Shown here: piece after piece, positions 41,991-51,800 of the stretch
Position numbering within the stretch: the stretch's first letter is position 1
Layout: every line of letters starts with the position of its first letter
Origin: Paenibacillus sp. SY21-1
GTDB taxonomy: Bacteria; Bacillota; Bacilli; Paenibacillales; Paenibacillaceae
Reading direction: 5' to 3'
Length of the DNA: 64,000 nt
Assembly: GCF_005222705.1 (NCBI RefSeq)
Contig: NZ_STGF01000001.1
Location: 310,001 to 374,000 of the forward strand
Position numbers and translations under genes: made by a program
Notes under the pieces: generated by a model
Told to the model about the DNA's origin: nothing
What the model saw: only the letters and a program-made list of their open reading frames with translations
The model's database searches: none

Positions 41991-43607
41991 CTAAAAAGCG
42001 TAATGATCATATCGCTCCGCATTGCGGATGGAGGACCAGATGTCGGGGCTCTCGCCTCCCAAGTACCAATAAGCTGCGCCAGCCAAATCATGTTTGGCGA
42101 TTAGCCTGTATTTGGCCGTCAGGGAGCGTCCTTCCTCCAACCAAATCCTATGCCGCAGCGTTTGCTTCATATAGCTTGCTTCATACTGCCAGAGCGCAGC
42201 ATTCCATACCGGCTTGAGCGCATAACGGGCAATCTGTTCATTCTGCTCGTTAAGCGTTGTGTACGCGGCAGAAGCAGCCTTGCCGTCTGCCTTCAGCATC
42301 CAATCGCGATTATAAAAAGGAAGCGCCAATATCATCTTATCGTGCTTCACCGATTGCAGCAGCTTGGACACCGCAGCTTGCACATAAGGGAAGGACGCAT
42401 TCGGTCCGGCCAACGGGCTGCCGCTGTAATATTCGTCATAGCCCATCAGCACCAAATAATCCGCATGCTGGCCAAGCGCTTCGTAGTCAAAGGCCTCGGT
42501 CCAGTCCGTCCCACGATCCGGCGAAACATCTACGGACAATGTTTTGCCCGCCGCATGCAGCTTGGCGGCCAGCATGGAGATAAAAGTCGTCAGCAGCGTA
42601 CGGTCGGCAGGCGCTACATTCTCGAAATCGATATTCAGCCCGTCGAGCCCGTAAGTGCCGGCCAAAGCAGCCAATTGAACGATGGCCGTATTTCTCGCTG
42701 TCGCATTGGACAACATCAAATGGGTGGCTTCCTGATCCGAGCCATTCGTCACCATCGGCCATAATCGCTTGCCGCTGCTTTTTGCCCATGCCGCCAGCGT
42801 TACATCCGTCGCATCCGATGCTTTTCCCGTCTTGCCGACAACGTACCAACGCGGGGATAACGTGTTGACGCCCGACTCAATCACGCTTTGCACATACTGC
42901 TCGTTCGTTTGGCCATATTTCCAGCCAAGCGTGATTCGCTCCTCGGGGTCCGAAGCAAGCGCGGCTGCCCAATCCGGCTGCTCCAATACATGATGCAGCA
43001 GCACGGCCGTTTCCTGACGGGAGATCGGGGCGGCAGGATGAAAATAGCCGGCGAGATCGCCCTTCATCAATCCCCGCTCATAGACGAGCGAAACGGCCGT
43101 GCTTGCCCATTCGGCTACCTGCCCGCCGTCCTTGAACCATGTTTTCGGCTTTGCCGTCGTCGGTTGGCCCATTTGCTTCATCGCTCTTGCGATCCATACA
43201 GCCGCCTCCTGGCGCGTGACCGGCTGTGAAGGGGCAAAGGCTGTGGCCGATAGGCCGCTAACCAGACCCAGATGCACGGCTGCCTGGACCCAGCCATAGA
43301 ACCATGCCTCCCGAGGCATGTCCCGGAACGGGGAAACGGCGCCGGCTACAGGCTCAAGCCCCAGCAGCCGGTCAAGGGCCGTTACAAACTCGGCTCTCGT
43401 CATCGTTCCGGCAGGTGAAAAGCTTGTTTTCGAGGTTCCGCTTACGATATGGCGATTGTACAATTCCATAATGGCATCTTTGGCATAGCTGTTGGAAATA
43501 TCGTCGAAGGGCAGCTTACTGGCAGCGCCCACCGCAGGCACGCCTTGACTGACTGCAAGCACGGAAGCAAGGATTAGAGCAACGCACCTGCCGATTAGTC
43601 TTTTCAC
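41991..43607 (-). CDS. S-layer-anchored GH18 glycoside hydrolase (chitinase/SLPG-like)
   Basis: 538 residues from GTG 43607, which follows AAAGGAG by a long 14-base spacer; the frame is open to 43646 but that start has no ribosome site. Signal peptide KRLIGRCVALILASVLAVSQG. Three SLH domains (~30-210; FDDISNSYAKDAIMELYNRHIVSG, FRDMPREAWFYGWVQAAVHLGLVSG, and WFKDGGQVAEWASTAVSLVYERG). Then a GH18 barrel with the catalytic signature DGLNIDFENV (~320), LSVDVSPD, and YLVLMGYDEYYSGS. GH18 members of this layout act on peptidoglycan or chitin; the Glu of DFE is the acid. The SLH modules hold it on secondary cell-wall polymer. Single gene. Confidence 0.88.
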   Translation of the reverse strand: MKRLIGRCVALILASVLAVSQGVPAVGAASKLPFDDISNSYAKDAIMELYNRHIVSGTSKTSFSPAGTMTRAEFVTALDRLLGLEPVAGAVSPFRDMPREAWFYGWVQAAVHLGLVSGLSATAFAPSQPVTRQEAAVWIARAMKQMGQPTTAKPKTWFKDGGQVAEWASTAVSLVYERGLMKGDLAGYFHPAAPISRQETAVLLHHVLEQPDWAAALASDPEERITLGWKYGQTNEQYVQSVIESGVNTLSPRWYVVGKTGKASDATDVTLAAWAKSSGKRLWPMVTNGSDQEATHLMLSNATARNTAIVQLAALAGTYGLDGLNIDFENVAPADRTLLTTFISMLAAKLHAAGKTLSVDVSPDRGTDWTEAFDYEALGQHADYLVLMGYDEYYSGSPLAGPNASFPYVQAAVSKLLQSVKHDKMILALPFYNRDWMLKADGKAASAAYTTLNEQNEQIARYALKPVWNAALWQYEASYMKQTLRHRIWLEEGRSLTAKYRLIAKHDLAGAAYWYLGGESPDIWSSIRNAERYDHYAF

Positions 43608-43916
43608 GGGAATTCTAGCATCTCCTTTGACTATCAATCCTCGCATTATACCAAAGGCAGATGCCCTCCATCATCGCTAAAATACTGGTAGAATCGGTAA
43701 ATCTATTCGTCCGGCGCTTATCGCGATGATAGAGGCCAGGTCTTGCGGCAAGCAGAAAAAAGCCGTGTCGTACTGCCGCAGCCCCGACCTGAAAACGGCG
43801 CTTTCACGGCAATCGACGACGGCGTTACGCCAAAGCTCAGGGATGAAAGCCGAGCCTCCACAAAAAACAAGCATGGCGCTGCACCACAGCACTGTAAAAA
43901 TACCCGAGCTGCGCAG
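43608..43916. other. Intergenic region without a recognised gene
   Basis: Upstream of the SLH-GH18 gene and downstream of the mqo operon terminator. Short open frames on both strands lack ribosome sites and protein-like composition. I see nothing more in it. Confidence 0.3.
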
Positions 43917-43956
43917 AAAAAAAGGCTGACGCCATCATGCGGGCATCAGCCTTTTC
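43917..43956 (-). terminator. Terminator of the mqo operon
   Basis: AGGCTGACGCC (43923-43933) pairs with GGCATCAGCCT (43942-43952); on the minus strand a T-rich tract of seven follows. Confidence 0.85.
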
Positions 43957-44043
43957 CGCGGATCATTTGGCTTCACTAGAAGCGATAGCAGTCTGGCATC
44001 AGATTACTTGTCATGCAAGCCCCTTGCTCGCGCAAGTAATACG

Positions 44044-44433
44044 CTACTTTTTGCCGTTACGGGACGGCCTTTTGAAGAGAACCACACCGAACCAGATCGC
44101 AAATGCGAAATAGAGCAAGGCTCCCACTACGATTTCGGCGCTTGGTCCGTCGCCCAACGCTTTCAGCAACGCAAGCGAAACCATCGTGAAATGAAGGAAG
44201 TTGCCGAGCGCAACCGGCCGATTGTAGATGCCTCCAATCAGGCTGCTCCGTGCTGTCCAGTTAAGAAACGCAAAGCCCATATAGAGAGCGCCCGCCATCT
44301 GCACGATTAACAGCACAATGCCTTCCGCCTTGACGCCTGCATAATCCAATATTTCCTGAGGCATAAACGTAGCAAGCAAGCCCAGAATCGCCATAAAAAT
44401 GGCGCTCGAAGCCATCAACATCTTTGTATTCAC
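44044..44433 (-). CDS. Small four-helix membrane protein downstream of mqo
   Basis: 129 residues from GTG 44433 (AAAGGAG upstream); the longer frame overlaps mqo and has no better site. Four hydrophobic segments (MLMASSAIFMAILGLLATFM, IVLLIVQMAGALYMGFAFLNW, ALGNFLHFTMVSLALL, IVVGALLYFAFAIWFGVVLF) and a basic tail RPSRNGKK. The gap to mqo is 55 bases, so they may be co-transcribed. Family not recognised. Confidence 0.65.
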   Translation of the reverse strand: MNTKMLMASSAIFMAILGLLATFMPQEILDYAGVKAEGIVLLIVQMAGALYMGFAFLNWTARSSLIGGIYNRPVALGNFLHFTMVSLALLKALGDGPSAEIVVGALLYFAFAIWFGVVLFKRPSRNGKK

Positions 44434-44488
44434 AACAGGCAGCTCCTTTCCGCGAGCTCGTGGTTCTCCTATTGCAGCGGTTATACCG

Positions 44489-45991
44489 TTATGCCAAGCT
44501 CGGTTGTTTGGCTCCTTCGAGACCAAGCGTCCGCGCTGTCGAAAGATGAATGTCATGAATGAGACCAGGATTATCCAGCAGCTTAACGCCGTAGGATGGA
44601 ATCATTTCTTTAATTTTAGGCTCCCACGCCTGAATATGCTGCGGGAAACATTTTCTGATGACTTCCAGCATGACAGAAACAGCGGTAGACGCACCGGGAG
44701 AAGCGCCGAGCAGAGCCGCTATCGAGCCGTCAGCCGCGCTGATAACCTCCGTGCCGAATTGCAGTGTTCCTTTGCCGGCAGCCGTATCCTTAATAATCTG
44801 TACGCGCTGGCCTGCGACGAGCAGCTCCCAGTCCTCGCTTTTGGCGTTAGGAACAAAGTCGCGCAACGCTTCCATCCGATTTTCCTTGGACAGCATAACC
44901 TGCTTGATCAAATAGGTTGTTAGCGGCACGTTCTTCACGCCTGCAGCCATCATCGTTACAAGATTGTCCGGCTTGACCGAGGTAATCAAATCGAACATGG
45001 AGCCAAATTTCAGGAACTTCGGCGAAAAGCCCGCAAATGGTCCAAAAAACAGCGATTCCTTATTGTTGATCACCCTGGTGTCCAAATGCGGAACGGACAT
45101 AGGCGGAGCGCCAACTGGAGCCTGCCCGTATACTTTGGCGCGATGCTGCGCGACAACCTCCGGCTTATCGCACACCATAAATAGTCCGCTAACCGGAAAT
45201 CCGCCAATCCCCTTGCCTTCGGGAATGCCTGACTTCTGAAGCAAATGCAAGCTTCCGCCGCCCCCGCCGATAAAGACGAATTTGGCATTGTAGCGCTCCA
45301 GCGCGCCGCTATCCACATTGCGAACCTTCAAATTCCACGAGCCGTCGCTGGCCCGTTTAATATCATCAACATTTTGTTTAAACTTAATATCGACTTTTTT
45401 CTTGCCTAGGTGGTCAAACAGTATACGCGTCAAAGAACCGAAATTGACGTCCGTCCCGGAGTCGATTTTGGTTGCCGCGATTGGCTTATTTGTAGCACGG
45501 TCCTTCATCATCAGCGGAATCCATTCCATCAGCTTGTTCGGGTCCTCAGAGTATTCCATTCCGTCAAACAGCGGGTTGCCCGAAAGCGCTTCGAAACGTT
45601 TCTTCAGAAAAGATACGTCCTGCTCGCCTTGCACAAAGCTCATATGCGGCACCGGCACAATAAAGTCGCGCGGATTGCGGATCAGCTTGCTGTTCACAAG
45701 GTAGGACCAGAACTGCTTGGAAACCTGAAACTCTTCGTTTACTTTAATCGCTTTGCTTATATCAATTGTTCCGTCCGGTTTTTTGGTTGTGTAGTTAAGC
45801 TCGCACAACGAAGAGTGTCCTGTTCCTGCGTTGTTCCATTCGTTTGAGCTCTCCTCGCCTGCCGCCCCGCGTCGCTCAAACACCTTAATGTCCCAACTCG
45901 GAACTAATTCTTTAAGCAGCGACCCCAAAGTCGCGCTCATGATGCCGGCTCCAATCAAGATCACGTCTGTTTTCGTTTGTTTGTTGCTCAT
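44489..45991 (-). CDS. mqo: Malate:quinone oxidoreductase
   Basis: 500 residues, the standard length; ATG 45991 after AAGGACGG. FAD motif [17 protein letters not shown] (10-26), [22 protein letters not shown] (~47-68), [40 protein letters not shown] and the C-terminal [23 protein letters not shown] are all Mqo signatures. A membrane-associated flavoenzyme that oxidises malate to oxaloacetate and passes electrons to menaquinone, working in or beside the TCA cycle. The leader of ~130 bases upstream contains a GCCAGG-TCCTGGC hairpin, whose role is unknown. Confidence 0.95.
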   Translation of the reverse strand: MSNKQTKTDVILIGAGIMSATLGSLLKELVPSWDIKVFERRGAAGEESSNEWNNAGTGHSSLCELNYTTKKPDGTIDISKAIKVNEEFQVSKQFWSYLVNSKLIRNPRDFIVPVPHMSFVQGEQDVSFLKKRFEALSGNPLFDGMEYSEDPNKLMEWIPLMMKDRATNKPIAATKIDSGTDVNFGSLTRILFDHLGKKKVDIKFKQNVDDIKRASDGSWNLKVRNVDSGALERYNAKFVFIGGGGGSLHLLQKSGIPEGKGIGGFPVSGLFMVCDKPEVVAQHRAKVYGQAPVGAPPMSVPHLDTRVINNKESLFFGPFAGFSPKFLKFGSMFDLITSVKPDNLVTMMAAGVKNVPLTTYLIKQVMLSKENRMEALRDFVPNAKSEDWELLVAGQRVQIIKDTAAGKGTLQFGTEVISAADGSIAALLGASPGASTAVSVMLEVIRKCFPQHIQAWEPKIKEMIPSYGVKLLDNPGLIHDIHLSTARTLGLEGAKQPSLA

Positions 45992-46265
45992 TATTACCGT
46001 CCTTATCCCCTAAGATTTGCAGAAAGGATGCAGGCGCTCCTGCCTAAGCGCACAGCATGCCAGGACCTGGCCATGTCACACCCTTTTCTGGATCGAAAAT
46101 CACCTTTTCCCTAGTGTATCATTAATTTATAGGTTATAGTATTGATCGATTTTTTTTATAGGGGAAGCCTCAATTAATTTTTTCCAGCGCTAGCTCGTTT
46201 AGAATCAACGTAGCGCAGGCCGACCTGGCCGATGCTCTGATAACGGAAATGGACCGCGTAATGAT

Positions 46266-46859
46266 TTAGTTGACGTTGTAGCCGTTTATTTTTAAATGGG
46301 CATGAAAAATATCCTGCGAGGACGGGAGCTGCTCCTTGGCCGGCCAGCTGCTCTGGTTCCAGATTCCCGCTTGCTTCAAGGCTCTAGGACAATGAATGAA
46401 GCATTCCTCCGCATCCACGACGATGCCCAGCGCAGGAGCTTTGCCTTTGAACGTCAGCGCTTCCAATATAGGATGCCCCTGGATGACGTATGCTTGCCCG
46501 TTCACCCGCAGCACTTCCTCCATCCCCGGTATAATAAACAGCATGCCTACATGCGGATTAATCAAAATATTGCTCAGCGAATCTACCCGTCTATTGCCCG
46601 GGCGATCCGGTATAACCAGTTGCCCCGCCTCGGTTACATGGACGAAGCCGGGCTCGTCGCCACGCGGGGAAACATCGCATTGTCCTCGTTCGTTCGAGGT
46701 GGACAAAAACATCATCGGCGACTTTTGGATGTAAGCACGGGCTTGCTCGTCAATTAGCGCAATGCTTTTTTTAATGACGGCTTCATGCGGATTCCCTACC
46801 AGCTCTCTCAACTCTTCTATGGACTCGACCCGGTGCTCGCCAGCATCTAGTTTGTTCAT
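46266..46859 (-). CDS. Pyridoxamine 5'-phosphate oxidase-like FMN protein (MSMEG_1061-type)
   Basis: 197 residues from ATG 46859 (GAGGAGATAG upstream). Split-barrel flavin-binding pattern: FLSTSNERGQCDVSPRGDEPGFV (~50-72), LVIPDRPGNRRVDSLSNILINPHVGMLFIIPG (~80-111), then LRVNGQAYV and a C-terminal EECFIHCPRALKQAGIW. The DSPRGD-like and RPGNRR segments are typical of the PNPOx-like subfamily, probably an F420- or FMN-dependent reductase and not a vitamin B6 enzyme. Single gene. Confidence 0.85.
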   Translation of the reverse strand: MNKLDAGEHRVESIEELRELVGNPHEAVIKKSIALIDEQARAYIQKSPMMFLSTSNERGQCDVSPRGDEPGFVHVTEAGQLVIPDRPGNRRVDSLSNILINPHVGMLFIIPGMEEVLRVNGQAYVIQGHPILEALTFKGKAPALGIVVDAEECFIHCPRALKQAGIWNQSSWPAKEQLPSSQDIFHAHLKINGYNVN

Positions 46860-47118
46860 ATCTATCTCCTCACTAATGGAATGAATGCGCTCATCGATTA
46901 GCAGCTTAGAAGCCCAGTGGCTCCGCAAAAGGGGCAGCATACCCATCGATTAAGCCGTTAATGGAATCATAGCATAAATTGGACATTCACCACACCGCTG
47001 CGCCGGGAAAACCGTCTATTCTGCCTCATTCCGCGGAAGCGCTAGACAAGACGAAGTCACCATCGTGTTTGTTCAGCTCCGGTTTTCGTCAGCACGGCCC
47101 AGCGGGTTGCTGCCAAAC

Positions 47119-47679
47119 TTAATCGCCTTCGTTTTCATTCAGCCTATCTCTGGCCTCCATCAGCGCGAAACCCAGCAAGTTGCTTCCTCGCCATTTGGCT
47201 GGTCCCGCCGCTTCTGCTTGCGCCTGATTCATGCCGATTCCCCAAATACGATCATAAGGACTGGCTTCCACGAGCACCCTTCTTCCAGTAGATGTCAAAT
47301 AGCTGCCAAGCAACGGGTTTTGCATAAACTTGGCTATGCTTCCGCGTTTGACGATTTCATAACTGCGACTGTCCCATGCATCCTTGTCAAAGCCGCTTAC
47401 AGAGCGGCCAAGCGCCTTCATTTCATGCGGATCTTCGGACTCCAGAATACGCTCCAAATTCGCGTTGTCGCCGAACATTCTTGCCTTCTCCGCCATAATA
47501 TATTGCTCGGCGCATGTGTAGCTGACATCTCCCACCTGAAATGGGCTCATCCACCACTGGCTCAAGCAGCTTTTATCAATACTGCCGTCACTCGCAGGAG
47601 TATGTCCCCAAAAGTATAAAAAAGCAAGCTTTTTACCTGCGGAATGGGCCTTGCGCAGCTTTTCTACACTGTAAATCAT
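47119..47679 (-). CDS. NADAR-family N-glycosidase (YbiA/RibX-like)
   Basis: 186 residues, ATG 47679 after AAAGGAG. Motifs: FLYFWGH near the N-terminus, WWMSPFQVGDVSYTCAEQYIMAEKARMFGD (~42-71; the family's FSNFY/TAEHYM equivalent), WDSRSYEIVKRGSIAKFMQNP, and RIWGIGM...W.G.NLLGFALME. Members cleave N-glycosidic bonds in riboflavin intermediates or ADP-ribosyl compounds. A 15-bp palindrome lies upstream. Likely housekeeping damage control or ADP-ribose metabolism. Confidence 0.88.
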   Translation of the reverse strand: MIYSVEKLRKAHSAGKKLAFLYFWGHTPASDGSIDKSCLSQWWMSPFQVGDVSYTCAEQYIMAEKARMFGDNANLERILESEDPHEMKALGRSVSGFDKDAWDSRSYEIVKRGSIAKFMQNPLLGSYLTSTGRRVLVEASPYDRIWGIGMNQAQAEAAGPAKWRGSNLLGFALMEARDRLNENEGD

Positions 47680-47713
47680 CCTGATCCACTCCTTTCATAC
47701 ATTTACATTAATA

Positions 47714-47728
47714 TTATCAACATGATAA
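47714..47728. promoter_or_regulatory. Palindrome upstream of the NADAR gene
   Basis: TTATCA-ACA-TGATAA is a perfect inverted repeat 35 bases before the NADAR ATG, inside an A/T-rich probable promoter region. Possibly an operator; the regulator is unknown. Confidence 0.4.
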
Positions 47729-47907
47729 TAAGTATAGTATCAGCAGTTGAAAAATATGACAAGGGCTTCAGCTTAAAACTGTATCGGGCATCCACCTTCA
47801 CCTATTATGAGGTTTTGTTGGACTATCGCAGAGATGAAACGCTGTTTGTATCCTCGTAAACGCTACAAGCTCGATATCTTTTTAAGAAGAATACCGAAAT
47901 GCCGGGC

Positions 47908-48712
47908 GCTCAGGAGTGTAGCCACCAAGAAAAATGTTGAGTGCAGCTCATTTTAGACGTCAAAAGCAACGCTGGTTTGAAAAGTTACTGCAGATCGTCA
48001 TTTTAGGCGCTCGGGAGCGAAATTGATTAAAAATGTTACTGTAGCTCGACATTTTAGGCGCTCAGGAGTGGAATTGATTAAAAAAGTTACTATTGATCGT
48101 CATTTTAGGCGCTCGGGAGCGAAGTTGGTTAAATATGTTACTGTAGCTCGGCATTTTAGGCACTCAGGAGCGAAGTTGGTTAAATATGTTACTGTAGCTC
48201 GACATTGAAGGCACCCAGGAGCGGAATTGATTAAAAATGTGACTGTAGCTCGACATTTTAGGCGCTCAGGAGCGAGGTTGGTTAAAAATGTGACTGTAGC
48301 TCGACATTTTAGGCGCTCAGGAGCGAAATTGATTAAAAATGTTACTGTAGCTCAACATTTTAGGCGCTCGGGAGCGAAGTTGGTTAAATATGTTACTGTA
48401 GCTCGGCATTTTAGGCACTCAGGAGCGAAGTTGGTTAAATATGTTACTGTAGCTCGACATTTTAGGCGCTCAGGAGTGGAATTGATTAAAAAAGTTACTA
48501 TAGATCGTCATTTTAGGCGCTCGGGAGCGAAATTGATTAAAAATGTTACTGTAGCTCGACATTTTAGGCGCTCAGGAGCGGAATTGATTAAAAAAGTTAC
48601 TATAGATCGTCATTTTAGGCGCTCAGGAGCGAAATTGATTAAAAATGTTACTGTAGCTCGACATTTTAGGCGCTCAGGAGCGAGGTTGGTTAAAAATGTT
48701 ATTTTAGCTTCA
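47908..48712. repeat. Array of 51-bp tandem repeats (14 exact-length units plus 2 decayed)
   Basis: Fourteen units of exactly 51 bp start at 47999 and every 51 bases to 48662, the last ending at 48712. Two degenerate units precede it (about 47908 and 47949, the latter 50 bp). A unit starts CATTTTAGGCGCTCAGGAGC and ends in GTTACTGTAGCTCGA. Each carries the small palindrome CGCTC-(A/G)G-GAGCG. Several sequence variants recur in blocks: units 5-6 (48101, 48152) are identical to 10-11 (48356, 48407). Because 51 = 17 codons, a frame stays open on the plus strand (RHFRRSGAKLIKNVTVA per unit), broken once by TGA in the unit at 48203. There are no spacers, so it is not CRISPR. Confidence 0.95.
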
Positions 48713-48740
48713 TGCAGCCATTCAGCCCACGGGTACAAAA

Positions 48741-48802
48741 AGAGAACCCCGTTCTCGATCAGACCCGGTAATCCGGAGTCTAGCGAGTATACAGGGTTCT
48801 CT
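48741..48802 (-). terminator. Terminator of the PAP2-SLH gene
   Basis: AGAGAACCC (48741-48749) pairs with GGGTTCTCT (48794-48802), with an inner stem in the large loop; on the minus strand it is followed by TTTTTGT. Confidence 0.65.
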
Positions 48803-48871
48803 CTTTAAGCTTGCCTCACTCGTGAGTCAAGGCAAACGTCTAGCCGCAGCTTTTGCGTCAATAGGCTGATC

Positions 48872-51800
48872 TTAACGGTTATTTATCATCCGGTGCAGCG
48901 AGGCAAGAACCTTGGCCGCCTCCGCTCTGGTTACGCTGCCTTTCGGATCAAAGGCGTTTGCGCCTTTACCCGCAAGAACGTCTGCTTGCTGAAGGGCCTT
49001 AACCGCATCGGCAGCCCAACCGCTAATGCTGCTTTGATCGGCAAATGTCGCTTCGCTGACCGACTTAGGCAGGGTATAGCCTGCATAATCGGCGAAACGC
49101 TTGAGCATCACGCTCATTTCCTCGCGGCTGATCGCCGCGTTCGGATTAAAGCGGTTGTTGCCGGAACCTTTTACAATGTCATGCTCGGCAGCCCAAGCCA
49201 CATAAGGAACGTACCAGGCGCCCGCTTGAACATCGTCAAAACCGGAGACAGCGTCTGCCGTTGTATTGGCTCCTGCAATGCCTGCCAGCATTTTCGCGAA
49301 TTCTGCTCTTGTAACGGAACGGTTAGGCGTAAATTGATTGCTTCCGCTGCCGTCAACCAATCCGCGAGCAGCGAGATAAGAAATATAGTCGGTGCCCCAA
49401 TGGGTGGCTGTATCGCCAAAGCTGATTTTATTGTAGCCTACGGCATACTGGCTGAGATGGTCGGTCGTTGCCACAACCTTGCCGTTGTGATAGCCGGAGT
49501 TGGCGACAACGTTAGCTTTCCCGTTCGCATTGATGTAGTAGATAACGATGGCGCTTGTATCCTCGCCTTGGGCAGGCGTATAAGGAACAGCAAGCTGGAC
49601 GGTTCCCCCATCAAAGCTTGACAGGTTCGCGGAACCGGATACCACTGTAATATCCAGCACTGGTCTCGCCCCTACCAGCGCTTTAGCTTCGGTAGAGAGC
49701 ACACCTGCATCCCTTGTCGCCATTTTAATTTGAACAGTAGCGCCTTCTGCTTTTGCAATGGCATCCAGCGTTTTTTCGTCAAAAGTCAACGTGCCCCATT
49801 GAGTGACAACAACTGTCTCTTTTACACGGCTTCCAGCAAGACTGGATACGGCTGCTTTAGAGAGGGTAACGCCGATTGCAGAGGCTTTGTCAGCCGGTGC
49901 AACGTTCAACGTCAACGTTCCGCCCGACTGGGCTTGACCGATCAACGTTTGAATATGCGCATCATTAATGGTCGCTGTTGCATTTCCTTGCGAGTCAATC
50001 TGTGCAGTTACAGTAAGCGTGTTGGCAACGGGATCTATCGTTCCGTTATTAGCGCCTGTAGAAGGATTTGTATTGCCCGATCCCGACGTGTTGTCGGAGC
50101 CTGTCTTGGACGTAATCTGCAAACCGATAAAGCCCGATTGGTATACGACCTGCGCATTGTACTGGCCAGGCAAGCCTTCAATCTCAACGGCTGAGAACTG
50201 TCCGGTCCGCTGATTTGCGCCATGGCTAATCAGGGTAAGCGTGCCTGCAGCCGGAACATAGTTGTCCGCGAAGCTTACATGCAGCTTGCCGCTTGGCTTC
50301 ACGGCTCCCTTCACTTCTAGCACATCGTTTGCGCTTGCCAGACTCAGCTCAAGCGTGCCTTCGGCGGACTGCGTAAAGTCGCCTCCGATGGTTACTTTGC
50401 CGGTTACGCTCTCTGCCAGCGTGCCGCCGTTGTTCGTCACGGCTCCGGCGCCAAACGCCGCCGCGGAGCCGCCTACCAACGTACCCGCCTTCAGCTCGGT
50501 TCCGCCGGCATACGTGTTGTCGCCCGCAAGCGTCAATTCGCCGCTTCCTTCTTTTGTCAGCTTGCCCGCGCCTGCGATGTTGTTCCGCCAGAGGTCCTTC
50601 GCATGGAAGCCGCCTTGGCTTGCGTCCATGACAACCGTAACATCGCTTTGGAAGGCGCCGTAGCCGTCCGCCGCTGCAAACAGGTTGAGGCGGCCCCAGC
50701 CCTCCGGATCATCCAGCACCGGATAACCCGATGCGATGGCGGTTGTCGCCAGCACCGCACGGCGCTGCTCGTCGCTCAAATACGGCTGACGCGTTTCCAG
50801 CAGCACCTCCGCGCCTTTCGGCACAGCGACAGGCTTGGTTGTGTCGTTGATTTGCGTAAACCCGAAGGTCAGACGCTCGGTGAACCGCTTTTTATTTTGC
50901 TCGTAGTCGGTGAACCGGTCTTCCGATGTGCCCGTTTCCTTCAATAGAACATCGTGCGCCTGATCGTAGGCCGCTTGCTTCAGCTCGGCATTGTCCGGGT
51001 CGGCCAACGCTGCCGCCGCCAGCGCCGTCGCCATTACGCGGCCTCCGATGACGTCAAGCGGAGAGTGCATGCCCGCCACAATACGGCTGTTCCCCATCTC
51101 CGAGGCGCGTGTCATCAGCTCCTGGAACCGCTCCGGCACCGCATAAGCCAGCGCATAGGAGGCAAGGAACGATGCGTTCGTATGCCCGCTCGGGAAACCG
51201 CCGTCCGTGGCCGGCGTCGCGCTGATAGCAGGCACCAGCGTGGGAACGATAAGCGACGTATCCTCCGCCCAGCGATAAGGACGCATGTAGCTGTAAAAAT
51301 TTTTCGCCGGCGTCGTCGACGCGTAATTGCCGCGCAGCGCGCCGATCAGGTCGACCATTTTGCCCAGCTCGGAGCTCGAGTCGCCCGCTTTGTTGGCTCC
51401 ATTGCCGTCATTGTATTTCACGCTTGTAGCGTCAGCCGGAATGCTTGTAATCGTCGTGTACGTGCCCGATTTCTCGCGATACACGTCCGCCAGCGCGCCA
51501 AGGCCCTCGGTAGCGCCATAGGACTGGTTTCTGCGATCATCGTAGTACGCTCTGATTTCATCCGCTTCTGTGCGCGTTTTGGACAGATTGGCTACATAGT
51601 CGATGTTGTAGTTCAGAACGTCTGCGTTCAGCTTCGTTCCGTTATTCCACTCGGTGCCCGGCGTCCACAGCTCCAAGAAGCCGGACAGCATGCCAATCGT
51701 CGGATTCGACGCTACGCTCAAATTCCCCGAGTTGTTGTTTTTATAGCTGTCTACAAAATGTCCCCATGCCGGCGCTGTCGGCACTTCAATAGAGGGAACG

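Noticed and set aside
47722..47859. 45-codon ORF between the NADAR gene and the repeats
   Set aside because: Protein-like tail (DYRRDETLFVSS) but no ribosome site and an A/T-rich context; may be a remnant, not supported as a gene.
47999..48712. CRISPR array
   Set aside because: Units are contiguous with no unique spacers, and no cas genes are in the window.
48023..48808. Long open frames inside the 51-bp repeats (61 and 193 codons)
   Set aside because: Openness follows from the unit length being a multiple of three; no ribosome site, a TGA between them, and each unit is near identical at the DNA level. Treated as repeat, not CDS.
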